Numbered from the stretch's first letter, positions 15,774 to 24,861 are shown. The stretch: 56,627 bases of DNA from Trichocoleus sp. (GCA_036702865.1 DATNQD010000048.1:1-56627); one strand, 5' to 3'. Numbers and translations: made by a program. Notes: generated by a model not told the origin, from the sequence alone.

Positions 15774-18488
15774 TTACTCCCGATTTACAGTGACAACGAC
15801 TTCTGTACCTCGACCAAGCTGGCTGTGGATGATGAGTTCACCACCGATATGCTCAACCCGTTCGCTCATTCCCAATAAGCCAAATCCTTGACTTGTCGTT
15901 ACCTGGTCAGCGTCAAATCCCTGTCCATCATCCTTCACTCGTAAAAAACACTGCATCTCCTCATAGACTAATTCAATGTGGATCTCCGTGGCATGAGCAT
16001 ATCTAATTGCATTGGTTAGGGCTTCTTGCCCAATCCGGAGTAAATGATTCTCGATATCAGCAGATAACGTATAGGCTGTACCGATGACCTCACAGGTGAT
16101 ATGAGCATCGGTAGAAGATTTCATTTGAGTCGCCAGGTGCTCGAGAGCACTCAATAAGTCTCCCTCTTCTAATAGTTTGGGTCGCAGCGCCGCAACCGAT
16201 CGTCGAGCTTCAGTCAATCCAGTGCGGGCTAACTCATCCACAGTTTCCAGATGGGCTTGTGCAGTCTCTGCTTTTTGGGGCATGAGTTTAGTTGCGGTTC
16301 TAACATGCAACAGGATGCCCGTGAAGGCTTGCGCGAGCGTATCGTGAATTTCTCGTGCCATCCGATTACGTTCTTCGAGGATTGAGGCTTGTTCAGCGCG
16401 TTTGCGAGCGCTAATGTCTTGCCCAATACCAACATTCATTCCATTTGAAAGCCGAATATTTGCCCAAGATGTATCAATGTAGCGATCGTCTTTTGTTCGC
16501 GTTTTAATATCCATCCACTTTCCAGTAGCCGCTAGCATATGGTCTACAATAATTTGGTGCTCTTCTGGATCAGGAAAAGACTCTGCGACCAAATCAATGT
16601 TTTCTAGTTCTGTTGCAGACCACCCTAGCCGCTGCTCTAGCTCTTGGTTAATCAGCCGTACCCGTCCATCAGCATCATAAAGCGTAATCATCACTGGCAT
16701 ATGATCGATGATGGTTTGTAGAAGCTTCTTTTCCTGGCTGAGTTCGTTTGTTCGTTCATCGACTTGCTGCTTCAGCGTTTGATTGTAGTCGGCTAAAAGT
16801 CGCTCTGCCTGCTTGCGCTCAGTAATGTCTTGAAACGCCACGATCGCATAGGTCACATTTCCAGCTTCATCAAAAATCGGGGTTCCCCAACTTTCGATTG
16901 GAATAATCTGATCTCCCTGGTGGATTTCTATATTATCAACGCTGGACTTTTCGCCATTCAGTGCCCGGACAATGATGAGTTGCTCTGCTGGGTAAGGGCG
17001 ATCGGTTCCTGCAACATAGAGTTGATAAACTTCTGCAATTTGCTCTGAGGTGACCAATGGCAGTACACCCTTGCCCAAGAGCTGAATTGCCTTCTGATTG
17101 GTATAGTAGGGGCGACCTGCTGCATCCAAAACCGCAATGCCAACCGGAACGGACTCCAAAAATTTCTTGAGGCGGGTTTCATTTTGGGCGAGGGTATAAT
17201 TCAAAGACTGCATTTCAGCAAACGCGGTTTGAAGCTGGTGTGCCATCTGGTTGAATGACCGAGCCAGTTCGCCTAAATCGCCCGATCGTTCAACTTCTAA
17301 CGTCTGGTTCCATTCGCCCAGAGCCAGTGCCTTTGCGGATCGACTAACGTTGGTGATTGGTTTGGTGATCCAGCGGGCAATCAAAATGCAGATGATAATG
17401 CCAAGCAGCAAAGCTACAGTACAAAGCAAGACTGTTGTCTGAATGTTCTGCTGAATCTTCGCCATGAAATCTGATTCGGGAAGCACCGTGACAATCAGCC
17501 AGTCGAGTCCGCGCGCATCTTTAAATGGCATCACCTGAACTAGCTGCCGCTTGCCGTCCAGATCAAAGTCAAGTTGTTCCACAGACTGAATCTGCTGCAA
17601 ATTGCGGTAATGGTCGCGTAAAGAAGCAGCAGTCGCACGCACGATGGGGTCACGGCTCTCAACGGCAGGCAACTGATTAGAAGCAGCACCCCTCCTGATA
17701 ATCGCCTCTTCGGTTGAGGTTGCGACGAGTCGCCCCGATCGCTCTAGAATGAAAGCGCTGCCTGTCTTGCCAATTTGGAGGTTAGCCAAAAATCGGCTCA
17801 TTTCATTGGGCAAAAATACATCCGTAGCGCAGACGCCCAGCAGCGATCGATCCGCAGTGCTATAGACAGGTGTGCTGGCAGTGATCGTTGGCAACCGGGT
17901 CGCAAAGTCGGCATAAATTTCGCTCCAGACAGGCTCGCCTGCCATTGCCGCTGCCTGATACCAGGGACGAACACGCGGATCGAAGGGTTGGCTGCCTTTA
18001 CTGACCAACCGACCTCGCTGACCGTTACGATCGAGGCTGTAGCCATAGATGCGATAACCTGTAGAAGCATTGCTCGATCGCAATTCGATCGACTGATCGG
18101 CAGGAATTCGTCGCACACCGAGAGTAGAACCGTTGCGATCGCCGCAATAGATATCGCTAACCGTTGGATAAATTTGGATTTGCTGCCAGAGTGGAAACTC
18201 GCCCCTAGCTGCACTTACGTCAATTTTGCTTTGAGCGAAGGTGCTGGCGTTGAGCCGATTGATGTTGTGCGGTATCTCAGTGTAGGTTTGTAGCTTGCCT
18301 TCGATTCGGTTTGTCAGTTCGCGCCGCAGTTGACTGGCAAGATCATTGACGGCTTCCTGTCTATTTTTGAAAGAAAAATACCCTACTAAGCCGACCGTTA
18401 CCAGAGTTTGCAGCACAAATGGCACAATCAAAACGGTTTGTAACGGCACCGTCCTGGAAACTTGAGCCGCGACTTGCTTTATGCTCAT
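15774..18488 (-). CDS. dCache-HAMP-PAS-PAS sensor histidine kinase
   Basis: A 904-residue membrane sensor. A first transmembrane helix (about 18-38) and a second (about 350-371) bracket a periplasmic double-Cache ligand-binding region with the typical RPWYQAA motif. HAMP follows (about 372-425), then two PAS domains (about 440-560 and 585-695). HisKA_3 has phosphoacceptor H715 in REIHDTL, and the HATPase end has DDGQGF and GFGLLGM. The last 200 residues are strongly similar to the end of the 1988-aa kinase, so the output modules are paralogous while the inputs differ. It passes phosphate to the regulator 7 bases downstream. dCache domains usually bind amino acids, organic acids or similar small solutes; the ligand here is unknown. 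Confidence 0.93.
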   Translation of the reverse strand: MSIKQVAAQVSRTVPLQTVLIVPFVLQTLVTVGLVGYFSFKNRQEAVNDLASQLRRELTNRIEGKLQTYTEIPHNINRLNASTFAQSKIDVSAARGEFPLWQQIQIYPTVSDIYCGDRNGSTLGVRRIPADQSIELRSSNASTGYRIYGYSLDRNGQRGRLVSKGSQPFDPRVRPWYQAAAMAGEPVWSEIYADFATRLPTITASTPVYSTADRSLLGVCATDVFLPNEMSRFLANLQIGKTGSAFILERSGRLVATSTEEAIIRRGAASNQLPAVESRDPIVRATAASLRDHYRNLQQIQSVEQLDFDLDGKRQLVQVMPFKDARGLDWLIVTVLPESDFMAKIQQNIQTTVLLCTVALLLGIIICILIARWITKPITNVSRSAKALALGEWNQTLEVERSGDLGELARSFNQMAHQLQTAFAEMQSLNYTLAQNETRLKKFLESVPVGIAVLDAAGRPYYTNQKAIQLLGKGVLPLVTSEQIAEVYQLYVAGTDRPYPAEQLIIVRALNGEKSSVDNIEIHQGDQIIPIESWGTPIFDEAGNVTYAIVAFQDITERKQAERLLADYNQTLKQQVDERTNELSQEKKLLQTIIDHMPVMITLYDADGRVRLINQELEQRLGWSATELENIDLVAESFPDPEEHQIIVDHMLAATGKWMDIKTRTKDDRYIDTSWANIRLSNGMNVGIGQDISARKRAEQASILEERNRMAREIHDTLAQAFTGILLHVRTATKLMPQKAETAQAHLETVDELARTGLTEARRSVAALRPKLLEEGDLLSALEHLATQMKSSTDAHITCEVIGTAYTLSADIENHLLRIGQEALTNAIRYAHATEIHIELVYEEMQCFLRVKDDGQGFDADQVTTSQGFGLLGMSERVEHIGGELIIHSQLGRGTEVVVTVNRE

Positions 18489-18539
18489 AAATCAGATTCC
18501 TCATGAATGGCACTTAGCACAGGCTGGCTCATAAAATGC

Positions 18540-18708
18540 CTACTCCCGATTCACAATGACAACAACTTCTGTGCCCTGATCTGGCTGGCTGTGGATGATT
18601 AATTCACCGTCAATCTGCTTAGCCTTCTACTCTAATGCCCCGATAGACCAAAGAGGTTAAGCTCTCATAGACTTTGCTTTGCATGGCGATTCCAGGTAGG
18701 GCAATCAT
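18540..18708 (-). pseudogene. Collapsed third Ser/Thr kinase-histidine kinase gene (N- and C-termini joined)
   Basis: The minus strand from 18708 reads MIALPGIAMQSKVYESLT, then SLVYRGIRVEG and a stop. This closely matches the first 26 residues of the giant kinase (MISLPNVIVKGKIYESSNSL, then VYRGIR). At about 18620 it switches, in another frame, to KQIDGELIIHSQPDQGTEVV, then VIVNRE and a stop. That matches the last 25 residues of the neighbouring histidine kinase. Everything between has been lost, probably more than 5 kb if it resembled its paralogue. It sits just upstream of the dCache kinase on the same strand. Confidence 0.8.
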
Positions 18709-19165
18709 TGAACTCTCCCCATGAGTATCATGCCTTGGGTTTAACGATTAACTGCACCTATGTAGCAATTACTTGATACTCCCCTTGTATCTATGCTTAC
18801 GCTGCCTGTCAACAATCTCCCGTCAACACTCTAATGATTTTGTGAAACCTGTGCTTCGATCGGGGTTGAGGTCAATAATTCATTGTGCAACGTTGAATTC
18901 ATACAGCAATACTCCACTAATCAAGAATGAAGTGAATTGCTCAAAGGTTTTTGTCTTTCTCCTGGAGCAATACCTTGACAGTAGAGTGGTGTCGGGAAAA
19001 AATCGGGAAGGTATTGGGTGATGAATGAGGGATGATTGGCAAGACCAAGTATTACAGTTATGTTTATGTTGTATTTACATTGTATTTATACAAAAGAGAA
19101 GTCTTGCCTGCTCTAGATATGACAGGGAAGAATAGGGTTAAAAACGTCTTCTCAGGAATTAGCTA
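18709..19165. other. Intergenic region, about 460 bases
   Basis: Between the kinase remnant and the patatin gene. Two short plus-strand frames (18773-19021, 19032-19217) have no recognisable similarity. Nothing definite was seen; it probably holds the promoter of the signalling operon. Confidence 0.4.
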
Positions 19166-21421
19166 CTATGCCTTGGGCATCTTCCAAGTTTCATGCCACT
19201 GCTTTCTGATATCCTGAATTACTTTTGCACTCTTAATAGAAGTTCCTTCCTTAGCAATGGCTTTCCAGGCTTCTTGAATCGCTAATTTCTCGCCATCTGT
19301 TAGCCTCCAGGATAGAGGTGGGCGATATTGCCCCTTGTCGTTGAATAACTCTAGCTTTTCTGGTACTTCATCACTTGAGGGAAAAAAGATGGGAAAGTAC
19401 TGGATGTCTACCTGTCCCTTCCAGCGGTCTTTTAGCAGAGCTGCTTCTGTCGCATTACGAGATGCCAGAACTGGATCACGCACCTTAAACATCGCGAGGA
19501 GTGGTCCGATCGTTGCCATAAACCAGCCCTGACTCCCCTGAACCGCTTCAGTTGAGGGAGCTTCAGGAAAGGCGTTGAGCTGCAATATCATCACCCGTTT
19601 AATTCCCAGCGGTTGTTGGGATCGTGACAGCAATTGATCTAACCACTCTGTTGCAGTGACAAAACCAGAATTGTCAAAGTATCCTCCATCGGCAACATGA
19701 AAGTTTTTGCCAGGAATGCCTCGATCGTTCTGACAAATGGGTGAAACGTAGGGAAAGGTTGCAGATAAGCGGGCTGCCGTTACCACGCTCATGTCATAGC
19801 CCAGTTTGCCATAAAGCGAATTAAAGTCTACAAACTTCTTTTGGGGGATTTTGCCAAAGGTGACGGGCGTAATGAGAAACCGCTCACCGTTCTCAACCAA
19901 CGTGGCATTAAACACAGGGATGGGAATTTCCCCATTCAAAATTTGTTTTCGCCAGGTTGCCAACGTCTTGGTCACCTTAGGATTCTTCATTTCGCCTTGC
20001 CAGTCCACTTCGACCGTTGTACCGCGATCGTCTGTGGGGGGCACCAGGAAAGGAAGTCCAATAAATCGCCAGAGATCCAAATACGCCAGTCCCCAACCGA
20101 CGGCATCCAAACTGTCCTTTGTGGCACTGTTAAAGATATGGTGGGAATCATTGAGTTCTAGAACCTGCTTGTCTTTGTTAAAGCAGTCCAGGTAATACAT
20201 TGCACCTACAGAACCACCCGAAACCGAACTAATCAAGCCGATGGCTTTCGTGAAGGATTCTCCTAATACGTCTTGTAGCCCAGTCAATACTTGTGCCGCC
20301 CATCCTGCCGCTTGAATGCCGCCGCCGCTGGCACAGACCACTACTAGAGTCCGCTCACTTGCCTGGTGCTGAAGCCGCTTCTCTAGAATCTGCTCAAAAT
20401 CATCGGCTTCCCCAGCCATTAACCTTCGATCGCGGCTCTCTTCAGGGAAGTCAGCCAGATGGAAATAGTGGTTTACGCCAAAGGCAAGGTATGTGAGGGC
20501 TGAGAAAACCAGGAACAAAAACAAAACAGGAACTCGGAAGTAGTCAAAATAAAAGGTTGCTCCGCCATAAAGCACCGTTGCGATGGTGACAATCAGTAGC
20601 AAAAATAAAAGTGCTGGCGCTTCGGATCGATATGATTTTTTCTCTGGACGGTAAAACCGACCGATCGCAAGATAAACTACTGTGCCAACAAGGAGAAAGG
20701 CAAGCATGGCAAGATGGTCTGATGCCAGTTCTCGGCTGCGCGGATCGATATAGCCTGCAGTGCCTTCCTTGCCAAGGATGGAAACAAGTTGGAACAGTGC
20801 GCCTTTTAGTGGAACATCAGCAGCTAAGCGAGTTCTCGTTACACTGACTAGAAACAACAATCCGGCACTCAACCCGCCGCCGATCAATACTCCTTGTAAT
20901 CGCGATCGCTTGGGAAACTTGGTGGAGTTCTCTCCAGAGAGGTCATAGGCAGTAACGCAAATGTACAAACTGAGGATGACGGCAATAATGTACTGCCAGT
21001 ATTCAGGCAAATTTCCGACCTGCGGTAAGCCAAACACTGCTGCCCATTGAGGTAGGTCAAACCGTGCTGGAGCATTATTCAAAATAATGGCGGCATCCAG
21101 AACAACTGCTAGACCTGCGGCAATTGCCCCTACCACGACAGATGCCAACTGCCATTTGTTTCGCAGCACAAACAGGTTCTTCAGCATCGCGGGTAGCCAG
21201 TCCTTCGCCAGTTTGGGGAGCAGCAGCAAGAACGCAGCCATCAGCAGCGGTAAGCGGAGCAGGAATAGGTACTCCCAGACCGCATTCGGGCTAACCAGCC
21301 AGAACACAACCAATATGGGAACCAGCAAAAACCAAAGCAGCTTTCCTGTCATGATGGTCACACTCAACTTGCCCTCTTTCAAGTAAACCCCCTCCCCTTT
21401 CCCAGGATTGGAGCTTGCCAT
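19166..21421 (-). CDS. Membrane-anchored patatin-like phospholipase
   Basis: A 751-residue protein. The N-terminal half (about 25-315) holds some eight hydrophobic helices; the C-terminal half (about 355-720) is a patatin/iPLA2-like serine lipase domain. The oxyanion loop is SGGGIQ at 365-370, the nucleophile elbow is GGSVG with S404, and the dyad aspartate is D578 in ADGGYFDNSG. All catalytic parts are present, so it probably deacylates membrane lipids from the cytoplasmic side (inference). The ATG at 21421 has no strong ribosome site; a start at 21352, just before the first hydrophobic helix, is possible. It is followed by nothing on the same strand and lies 27 bases downstream of the fibrillin gene, so the two are likely co-transcribed. 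Confidence 0.88.
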   Translation of the reverse strand: MASSNPGKGEGVYLKEGKLSVTIMTGKLLWFLLVPILVVFWLVSPNAVWEYLFLLRLPLLMAAFLLLLPKLAKDWLPAMLKNLFVLRNKWQLASVVVGAIAAGLAVVLDAAIILNNAPARFDLPQWAAVFGLPQVGNLPEYWQYIIAVILSLYICVTAYDLSGENSTKFPKRSRLQGVLIGGGLSAGLLFLVSVTRTRLAADVPLKGALFQLVSILGKEGTAGYIDPRSRELASDHLAMLAFLLVGTVVYLAIGRFYRPEKKSYRSEAPALLFLLLIVTIATVLYGGATFYFDYFRVPVLFLFLVFSALTYLAFGVNHYFHLADFPEESRDRRLMAGEADDFEQILEKRLQHQASERTLVVVCASGGGIQAAGWAAQVLTGLQDVLGESFTKAIGLISSVSGGSVGAMYYLDCFNKDKQVLELNDSHHIFNSATKDSLDAVGWGLAYLDLWRFIGLPFLVPPTDDRGTTVEVDWQGEMKNPKVTKTLATWRKQILNGEIPIPVFNATLVENGERFLITPVTFGKIPQKKFVDFNSLYGKLGYDMSVVTAARLSATFPYVSPICQNDRGIPGKNFHVADGGYFDNSGFVTATEWLDQLLSRSQQPLGIKRVMILQLNAFPEAPSTEAVQGSQGWFMATIGPLLAMFKVRDPVLASRNATEAALLKDRWKGQVDIQYFPIFFPSSDEVPEKLELFNDKGQYRPPLSWRLTDGEKLAIQEAWKAIAKEGTSIKSAKVIQDIRKQWHETWKMPKA

Positions 21422-21448
21422 TACTGTAGAAAGTCCAGCATCGCTGTG

Positions 21449-22093
21449 TCAGTCCCCTAAAGGGTAATTTTGGTACTCTTTCTGAAACACAAACAAATTT
21501 CCGGTTGCGCCCCGTCCCACTCTCAAATCCGCATCCAGGTAAGATGTTCTCCACCAGGCTTGATTGCGAAGAAATTCTAAGACAGGAATTTTGAGTTCGG
21601 GAAACTGCCATTGGGGTTGCCCTAATACCTGTCTTGCCTGCACTGCAAAAGCATCAAAGGCGACGATCGCAACTTGTCCCTCTTGGTCTTGCCAATCCCA
21701 TTTCCCTGCTGCCCGGAGTCGCCAATTCCCTAGCAGTGGCACTTTGAGATCAGCCCCATTTTCAGCCACGATCGTGCCTGTTCCAGCAGAGGTTAAGGTC
21801 TGCCAAATTTGCTCAATAGTGATTCCTGTTGCTGCCAAACCCGACGCAAATGGTGTGAGCCTGCGGGTAACCACTGTGCCGCGTGAGGCATAAATCAATC
21901 GCCAATGCCCCAGCAGTTGAGGCAGCGCATCTGGATGCAAAGGATGAGGGACGGGGTTATGTTGCTCTAACTGTTCAACCTGTTGATCGATCGCTTCTGC
22001 CTCTGAGGGAAAGAGGGCATTCTGAGTGCCGAGTGCTTCGATCTGGGTCAAGAGTTGGGCTTTCAATGAGGTTTGCGTTTCTCCGTCCATCAT
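21449..22093 (-). CDS. PAP/fibrillin-family protein
   Basis: A 214-residue protein of the plastid-lipid-associated protein (PAP/fibrillin) family, found in cyanobacteria and chloroplasts and thought to bind lipids or quinones at thylakoids and plastoglobules. Supporting features are the N-terminal helix LLTQIEAL, the LLGHWRLIYASRG strand that is a hallmark of the family, a lipocalin-like series of strands, and the C-terminal WWRTSYLDADLRVGRGATGNLF, whose DxxLRVGRGxxGNLFV pattern is typical. Two adjacent ATGs (22093, 22090) could start it. Its position 27 bases before the patatin-like lipase suggests a joint role in membrane lipids. Confidence 0.85.
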   Translation of the reverse strand: MMDGETQTSLKAQLLTQIEALGTQNALFPSEAEAIDQQVEQLEQHNPVPHPLHPDALPQLLGHWRLIYASRGTVVTRRLTPFASGLAATGITIEQIWQTLTSAGTGTIVAENGADLKVPLLGNWRLRAAGKWDWQDQEGQVAIVAFDAFAVQARQVLGQPQWQFPELKIPVLEFLRNQAWWRTSYLDADLRVGRGATGNLFVFQKEYQNYPLGD

Positions 22094-22724
22094 TTCATTT
22101 CTCTACTTTGTGAGTTCAGCATCAGTGCTCTATTGAACTATCAACGGAGTGAGGCTATCACAAGGCAATAACAAAGTGCATCATTTGGTCGATCGCACTC
22201 ATTTCGAGTATGTCAGAATCAAAATCTGCCGTTCCACTCAGAACTCACCGCATCCCCTGTTCATTCTCCCAGGAATCTCGATCGCTCCGAGTTGCCATCT
22301 CGCAAAACTTAGAGACAATTCTGATTAGAACCCTCCTCAAGAAGTAATTTCCTTCCATGCTCTAATACTCGTATGTATTCCTGTACTAGGTATGAAGATA
22401 TACAGAAATAATCTGCCGACCCACCTAGCAGAGCCTACTATACAGAATGATTTTGCCTATTTACCTAATTTGAAGAATATCCAGAACAGTTCTGGTGATC
22501 CTCCGAAACTGGGTGGATAGGTGGAATCATTCAATCCATTAATGGCTATACTTCTCAACTTGTCGGTCATTTCAGCATTTCGGTATTCTTCTCTAGCGTT
22601 TAGAGCATTGAGGATGGTTGTTGAGAGCAACACTCTGAAGTTATCAGAGAAGCAATTTAGAAGAAAGTGATGCCTGTCTAAAAAGCCACTGCTAGAATAC
22701 CTGTACTCATGTCAACCTCTCGAT
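22094..22724. other. Intergenic region, about 630 bases
   Basis: Divergent spacer between the fibrillin gene and the HEPN-like gene. No convincing ORF, RNA gene or long repeat was seen. AT-rich stretches around 22370-22450 may hold promoters, but no element is clear. Confidence 0.4.
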
Positions 22725-23459
22725 ATGCAAACTTTAAATCTAACTGAAACCCAGAAAAGTCTTTTGCAGTGGCTAGTAGAACAAGTACGTGCTGGGATGC
22801 TTAATGAGGAGGAAATTTGGTTTGCTTGGTCTTTTGACGGTACAAGTTTAGTTGGTTATCAGGGGAATGTCCCTGAGGTAAAGACAACAACTCTTGACGC
22901 TTTGCAGAGTAGTGGTTGTCTATCATGTGACCGAAGTCGTCAACATCAGTATAAGTGCGCTCTAACCAGCAAGGCCTATGAAGCCGTTGACTTTAATTTT
23001 GGTGCTCCCAACTTGTTTGCTGTTTCTCACTTGATTCCTCTAACTGAAGTTAAGCATTTAGATCCTGAACTATGGGAGAGATGCCGTTTTTCGTTGAGTG
23101 CTGGTGGAGATGATCCAAAAGCTTGGGACAAGGCAGTTCGCACAGCAACGGTGGTGCTAGAAGAACGCTTGAGGAAACTTGGAAGAACTGAAGCTATCAA
23201 CCCAGATGCTACTGGTGAAGGTATTGTGAACCTCATTTTTGCTGGTAAGAACCCAGTGCTATCTGGCAAACTTGATGAGAAGCAACTCAAGGCATATCGT
23301 GATTTATATGCAGGTATGATGGCTGTTTTTCGCAATCCTTACGCACACCGGATTATAGATCCCAGTCCAGAGGTTGGTGGGGCAATCATCGCATTTATCA
23401 ATTTATTGCTGAAAACATTGGATGATGTTGACTGGGATTCAAGCGGTAACGAAGTATAA
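22725..23459 (+). CDS. TIGR02391-type (Ymh) HEPN-like protein, possible abortive-infection RNase
   Basis: A 244-residue soluble protein. Residues about 1-90 look like a winged helix (LDALQSSGCLSC, then YKCALTSKAYEAV). Residues about 120-240 match the TIGR02391/Ymh pattern: a helix with LEERLRKLG, then GIVNLIFAGKNPVL, then FRNPYAHR at 202-209. The R203-N-x3-H208 motif is the catalytic signature of HEPN ribonucleases. Proteins of this family occur in phage-defence and toxin-like settings, but no partner antitoxin or methylase is next to it. The ATG at 22725 lacks a strong ribosome site. Family membership is fairly sure; a defence role is inference. Confidence 0.7.
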   Translation: MQTLNLTETQKSLLQWLVEQVRAGMLNEEEIWFAWSFDGTSLVGYQGNVPEVKTTTLDALQSSGCLSCDRSRQHQYKCALTSKAYEAVDFNFGAPNLFAVSHLIPLTEVKHLDPELWERCRFSLSAGGDDPKAWDKAVRTATVVLEERLRKLGRTEAINPDATGEGIVNLIFAGKNPVLSGKLDEKQLKAYRDLYAGMMAVFRNPYAHRIIDPSPEVGGAIIAFINLLLKTLDDVDWDSSGNEV

Positions 23460-23630
23460 CAGCCCGACTGGAGCGGACTGTTGGAAGATCTCGGTGAGTT
23501 CAAAGGGTGTCTGCGGCGAGTGATCGGGGTCGTTAACCTGCCCCATTTCGTCCTTGCATAGTGCAGTGAATCGAATGCCTAAAGGTTCACAGTTTATAGT
23601 GCTTGAGGCATGTAAGGCTACTCTTTCCAA
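23439..23630 (-). CDS. Small unidentified ORF (63 aa), possibly a gene fragment
   Basis: A short minus-strand frame overlapping the 3' end of the HEPN-like gene by about 20 bases. The middle (KDEMGQVNDPDHSPQTPFEL) has a composition like real protein rather than an antisense shadow, since most of it lies in the 140-base spacer. I recognise no family. It may be the remnant of a lost gene. Confidence 0.2.
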   Translation of the reverse strand: MERVALHASSTINCEPLGIRFTALCKDEMGQVNDPDHSPQTPFELTEIFQQSAPVGLLYFVTA

Positions 23631-23656
23631 AGTTCAACTTTAATTCAATTAGTTGT

Positions 23657-24667
23657 ATGTCTCGCCATCAATTTCAGACTAATTTGCGTTATACGCTTAA
23701 TCTTTTAGGCTGGGTTTATATCAGTTTAATCATCAGTTGGTTTTGTCTACGATTAGTTTTTTTCGATCGATTTTGGTGGCTGGCACTGCTTAATACGCTT
23801 GCATTTTATTTATTTTTGCCCCTTGCCTTATTCATTCCCCTCAGTGTTTGGTTGCGTCAACGCCATTTGGTAATCGGGCTTGCAATCCCCATTGCTCTGT
23901 TTGTTGGGCTTTTTGGCAATCTGCTTCTCCCATCCTTCTTCTCTCCAACCCTAACGCCACAGCAAGCGTTCAAGGTTATGAGCTTCAATATTTTGTGGAG
24001 CAATCAGAATTATGCTCAGATAGCGCAAGCAGTTCAAACCGCTAATCCTGACATCATTGGCTTACAAGAAGTGCGACCTCCGAATATTGCAGCCTTAACG
24101 ACTGCTTTATCTAACTACCCCTATTCCTCTTTTCACCCGCCAGATACCTATCATACAGTCGGAATTTTCAGTCGCTTTCCGATTATCTCTGCTGTGCCTT
24201 TAACGAATCCACCGATGGAACGAGGTCTTCGAGTCGTCATTGATGTCAATGGAAAGTATTTGGCCGTTATCGTCGCTCATCTAGCGCCTAATAATATGCC
24301 TCTGTTTCCATTGAATGAATTTGTCAGCCAAACTAAGGAACGGTATGCTCGTCGTGCTATGGAGGTGGAACATCTCAAGCAAGAAATTCAAAAGCGCAAC
24401 CACCCAACGCTAGTCGTCTGTGACTGTAACATGACGGATACCTCCCAAACCTATGCACAGCTTCAAACAGTTCTGGCTGATAGCTTTTCAGAAGTGGGAT
24501 GGGGATTAGGGCATACTTTACGAGTTGAAGCATTCCCTCTACCCGTTCAAAGAATTGATTACGTATGGCACACGACTGATTTGCAAGCAGTGAACGTTCA
24601 CGTCGGAGATAGCGGAGGATCAGATCATCAACCAGTAGTTGCGACAATGCAATTTGTTCCTAGATGA
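23657..24667 (+). CDS. Membrane-bound endonuclease/exonuclease/phosphatase (EEP) family protein
   Basis: A 336-residue protein. Three hydrophobic helices (about 10-100) anchor it; the EEP catalytic domain (about 105-335) faces away from the N-terminal segment. Motifs are MSFNILWSNQN with the first metal ligand region, DIIGLQEVRPP with the conserved glutamate, VCDCNMTD in place of the usual GDFN loop, and SGGSDHQPVVA with the catalytic SDH. Families with this build hydrolyse phosphodiesters of lipids, DNA or nucleotides. The frame is open from a TTG at 23603, but the ATG at 23657, just before the first helix, is the better start. No operon partner is evident. Confidence 0.82.
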   Translation: MSRHQFQTNLRYTLNLLGWVYISLIISWFCLRLVFFDRFWWLALLNTLAFYLFLPLALFIPLSVWLRQRHLVIGLAIPIALFVGLFGNLLLPSFFSPTLTPQQAFKVMSFNILWSNQNYAQIAQAVQTANPDIIGLQEVRPPNIAALTTALSNYPYSSFHPPDTYHTVGIFSRFPIISAVPLTNPPMERGLRVVIDVNGKYLAVIVAHLAPNNMPLFPLNEFVSQTKERYARRAMEVEHLKQEIQKRNHPTLVVCDCNMTDTSQTYAQLQTVLADSFSEVGWGLGHTLRVEAFPLPVQRIDYVWHTTDLQAVNVHVGDSGGSDHQPVVATMQFVPR

Positions 24668-24669
24668 GT

Positions 24670-24861
24670 TTCAGCACGCTCAACCAGTAAATGCTTGGTG
24701 AGACATCCTAAAACCGATCGCACAAAGACCACTGTACCTTCCGAAATTTTGCCGTTTTGCCCTTCCCATGCCAGAATGCCTTCTACTTGCAAGCCAGACC
24801 ACACAGGAATAGAGGGTGTAATGGTATGAGCTAGATCAACGTATTTAGCAAACTGAAGAGA
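24670..24861 (-). pseudogene. Degraded cyclase-family (kynurenine formamidase-like) gene remnant
   Basis: On the minus strand the frame ending near 24670 reads QFAKYVDLAHTITPSIPVWSG, split here as QFAKYVDLAHTI and TPSIPVWSG. This is the N-terminal metal-binding start typical of cyclase-family proteins. It then continues with GILAWEGQNGKISEGTVVF, matching a segment normally about 80-100 residues further on. The intervening part with the HxGTHxD metal site is missing, and the rest after this point is lost. It is therefore an internally deleted remnant lying against the 3' end of the EEP gene. Confidence 0.55.

Noticed and set aside
17775-18293. 172-codon plus frame inside the dCache kinase gene
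   Set aside because: Antisense shadow of a well-supported coding region.
22094-22724. Possible small RNA or promoter array in the 630-base spacer
   Set aside because: No stable stem-loop with T-run or repeat could be found by eye.
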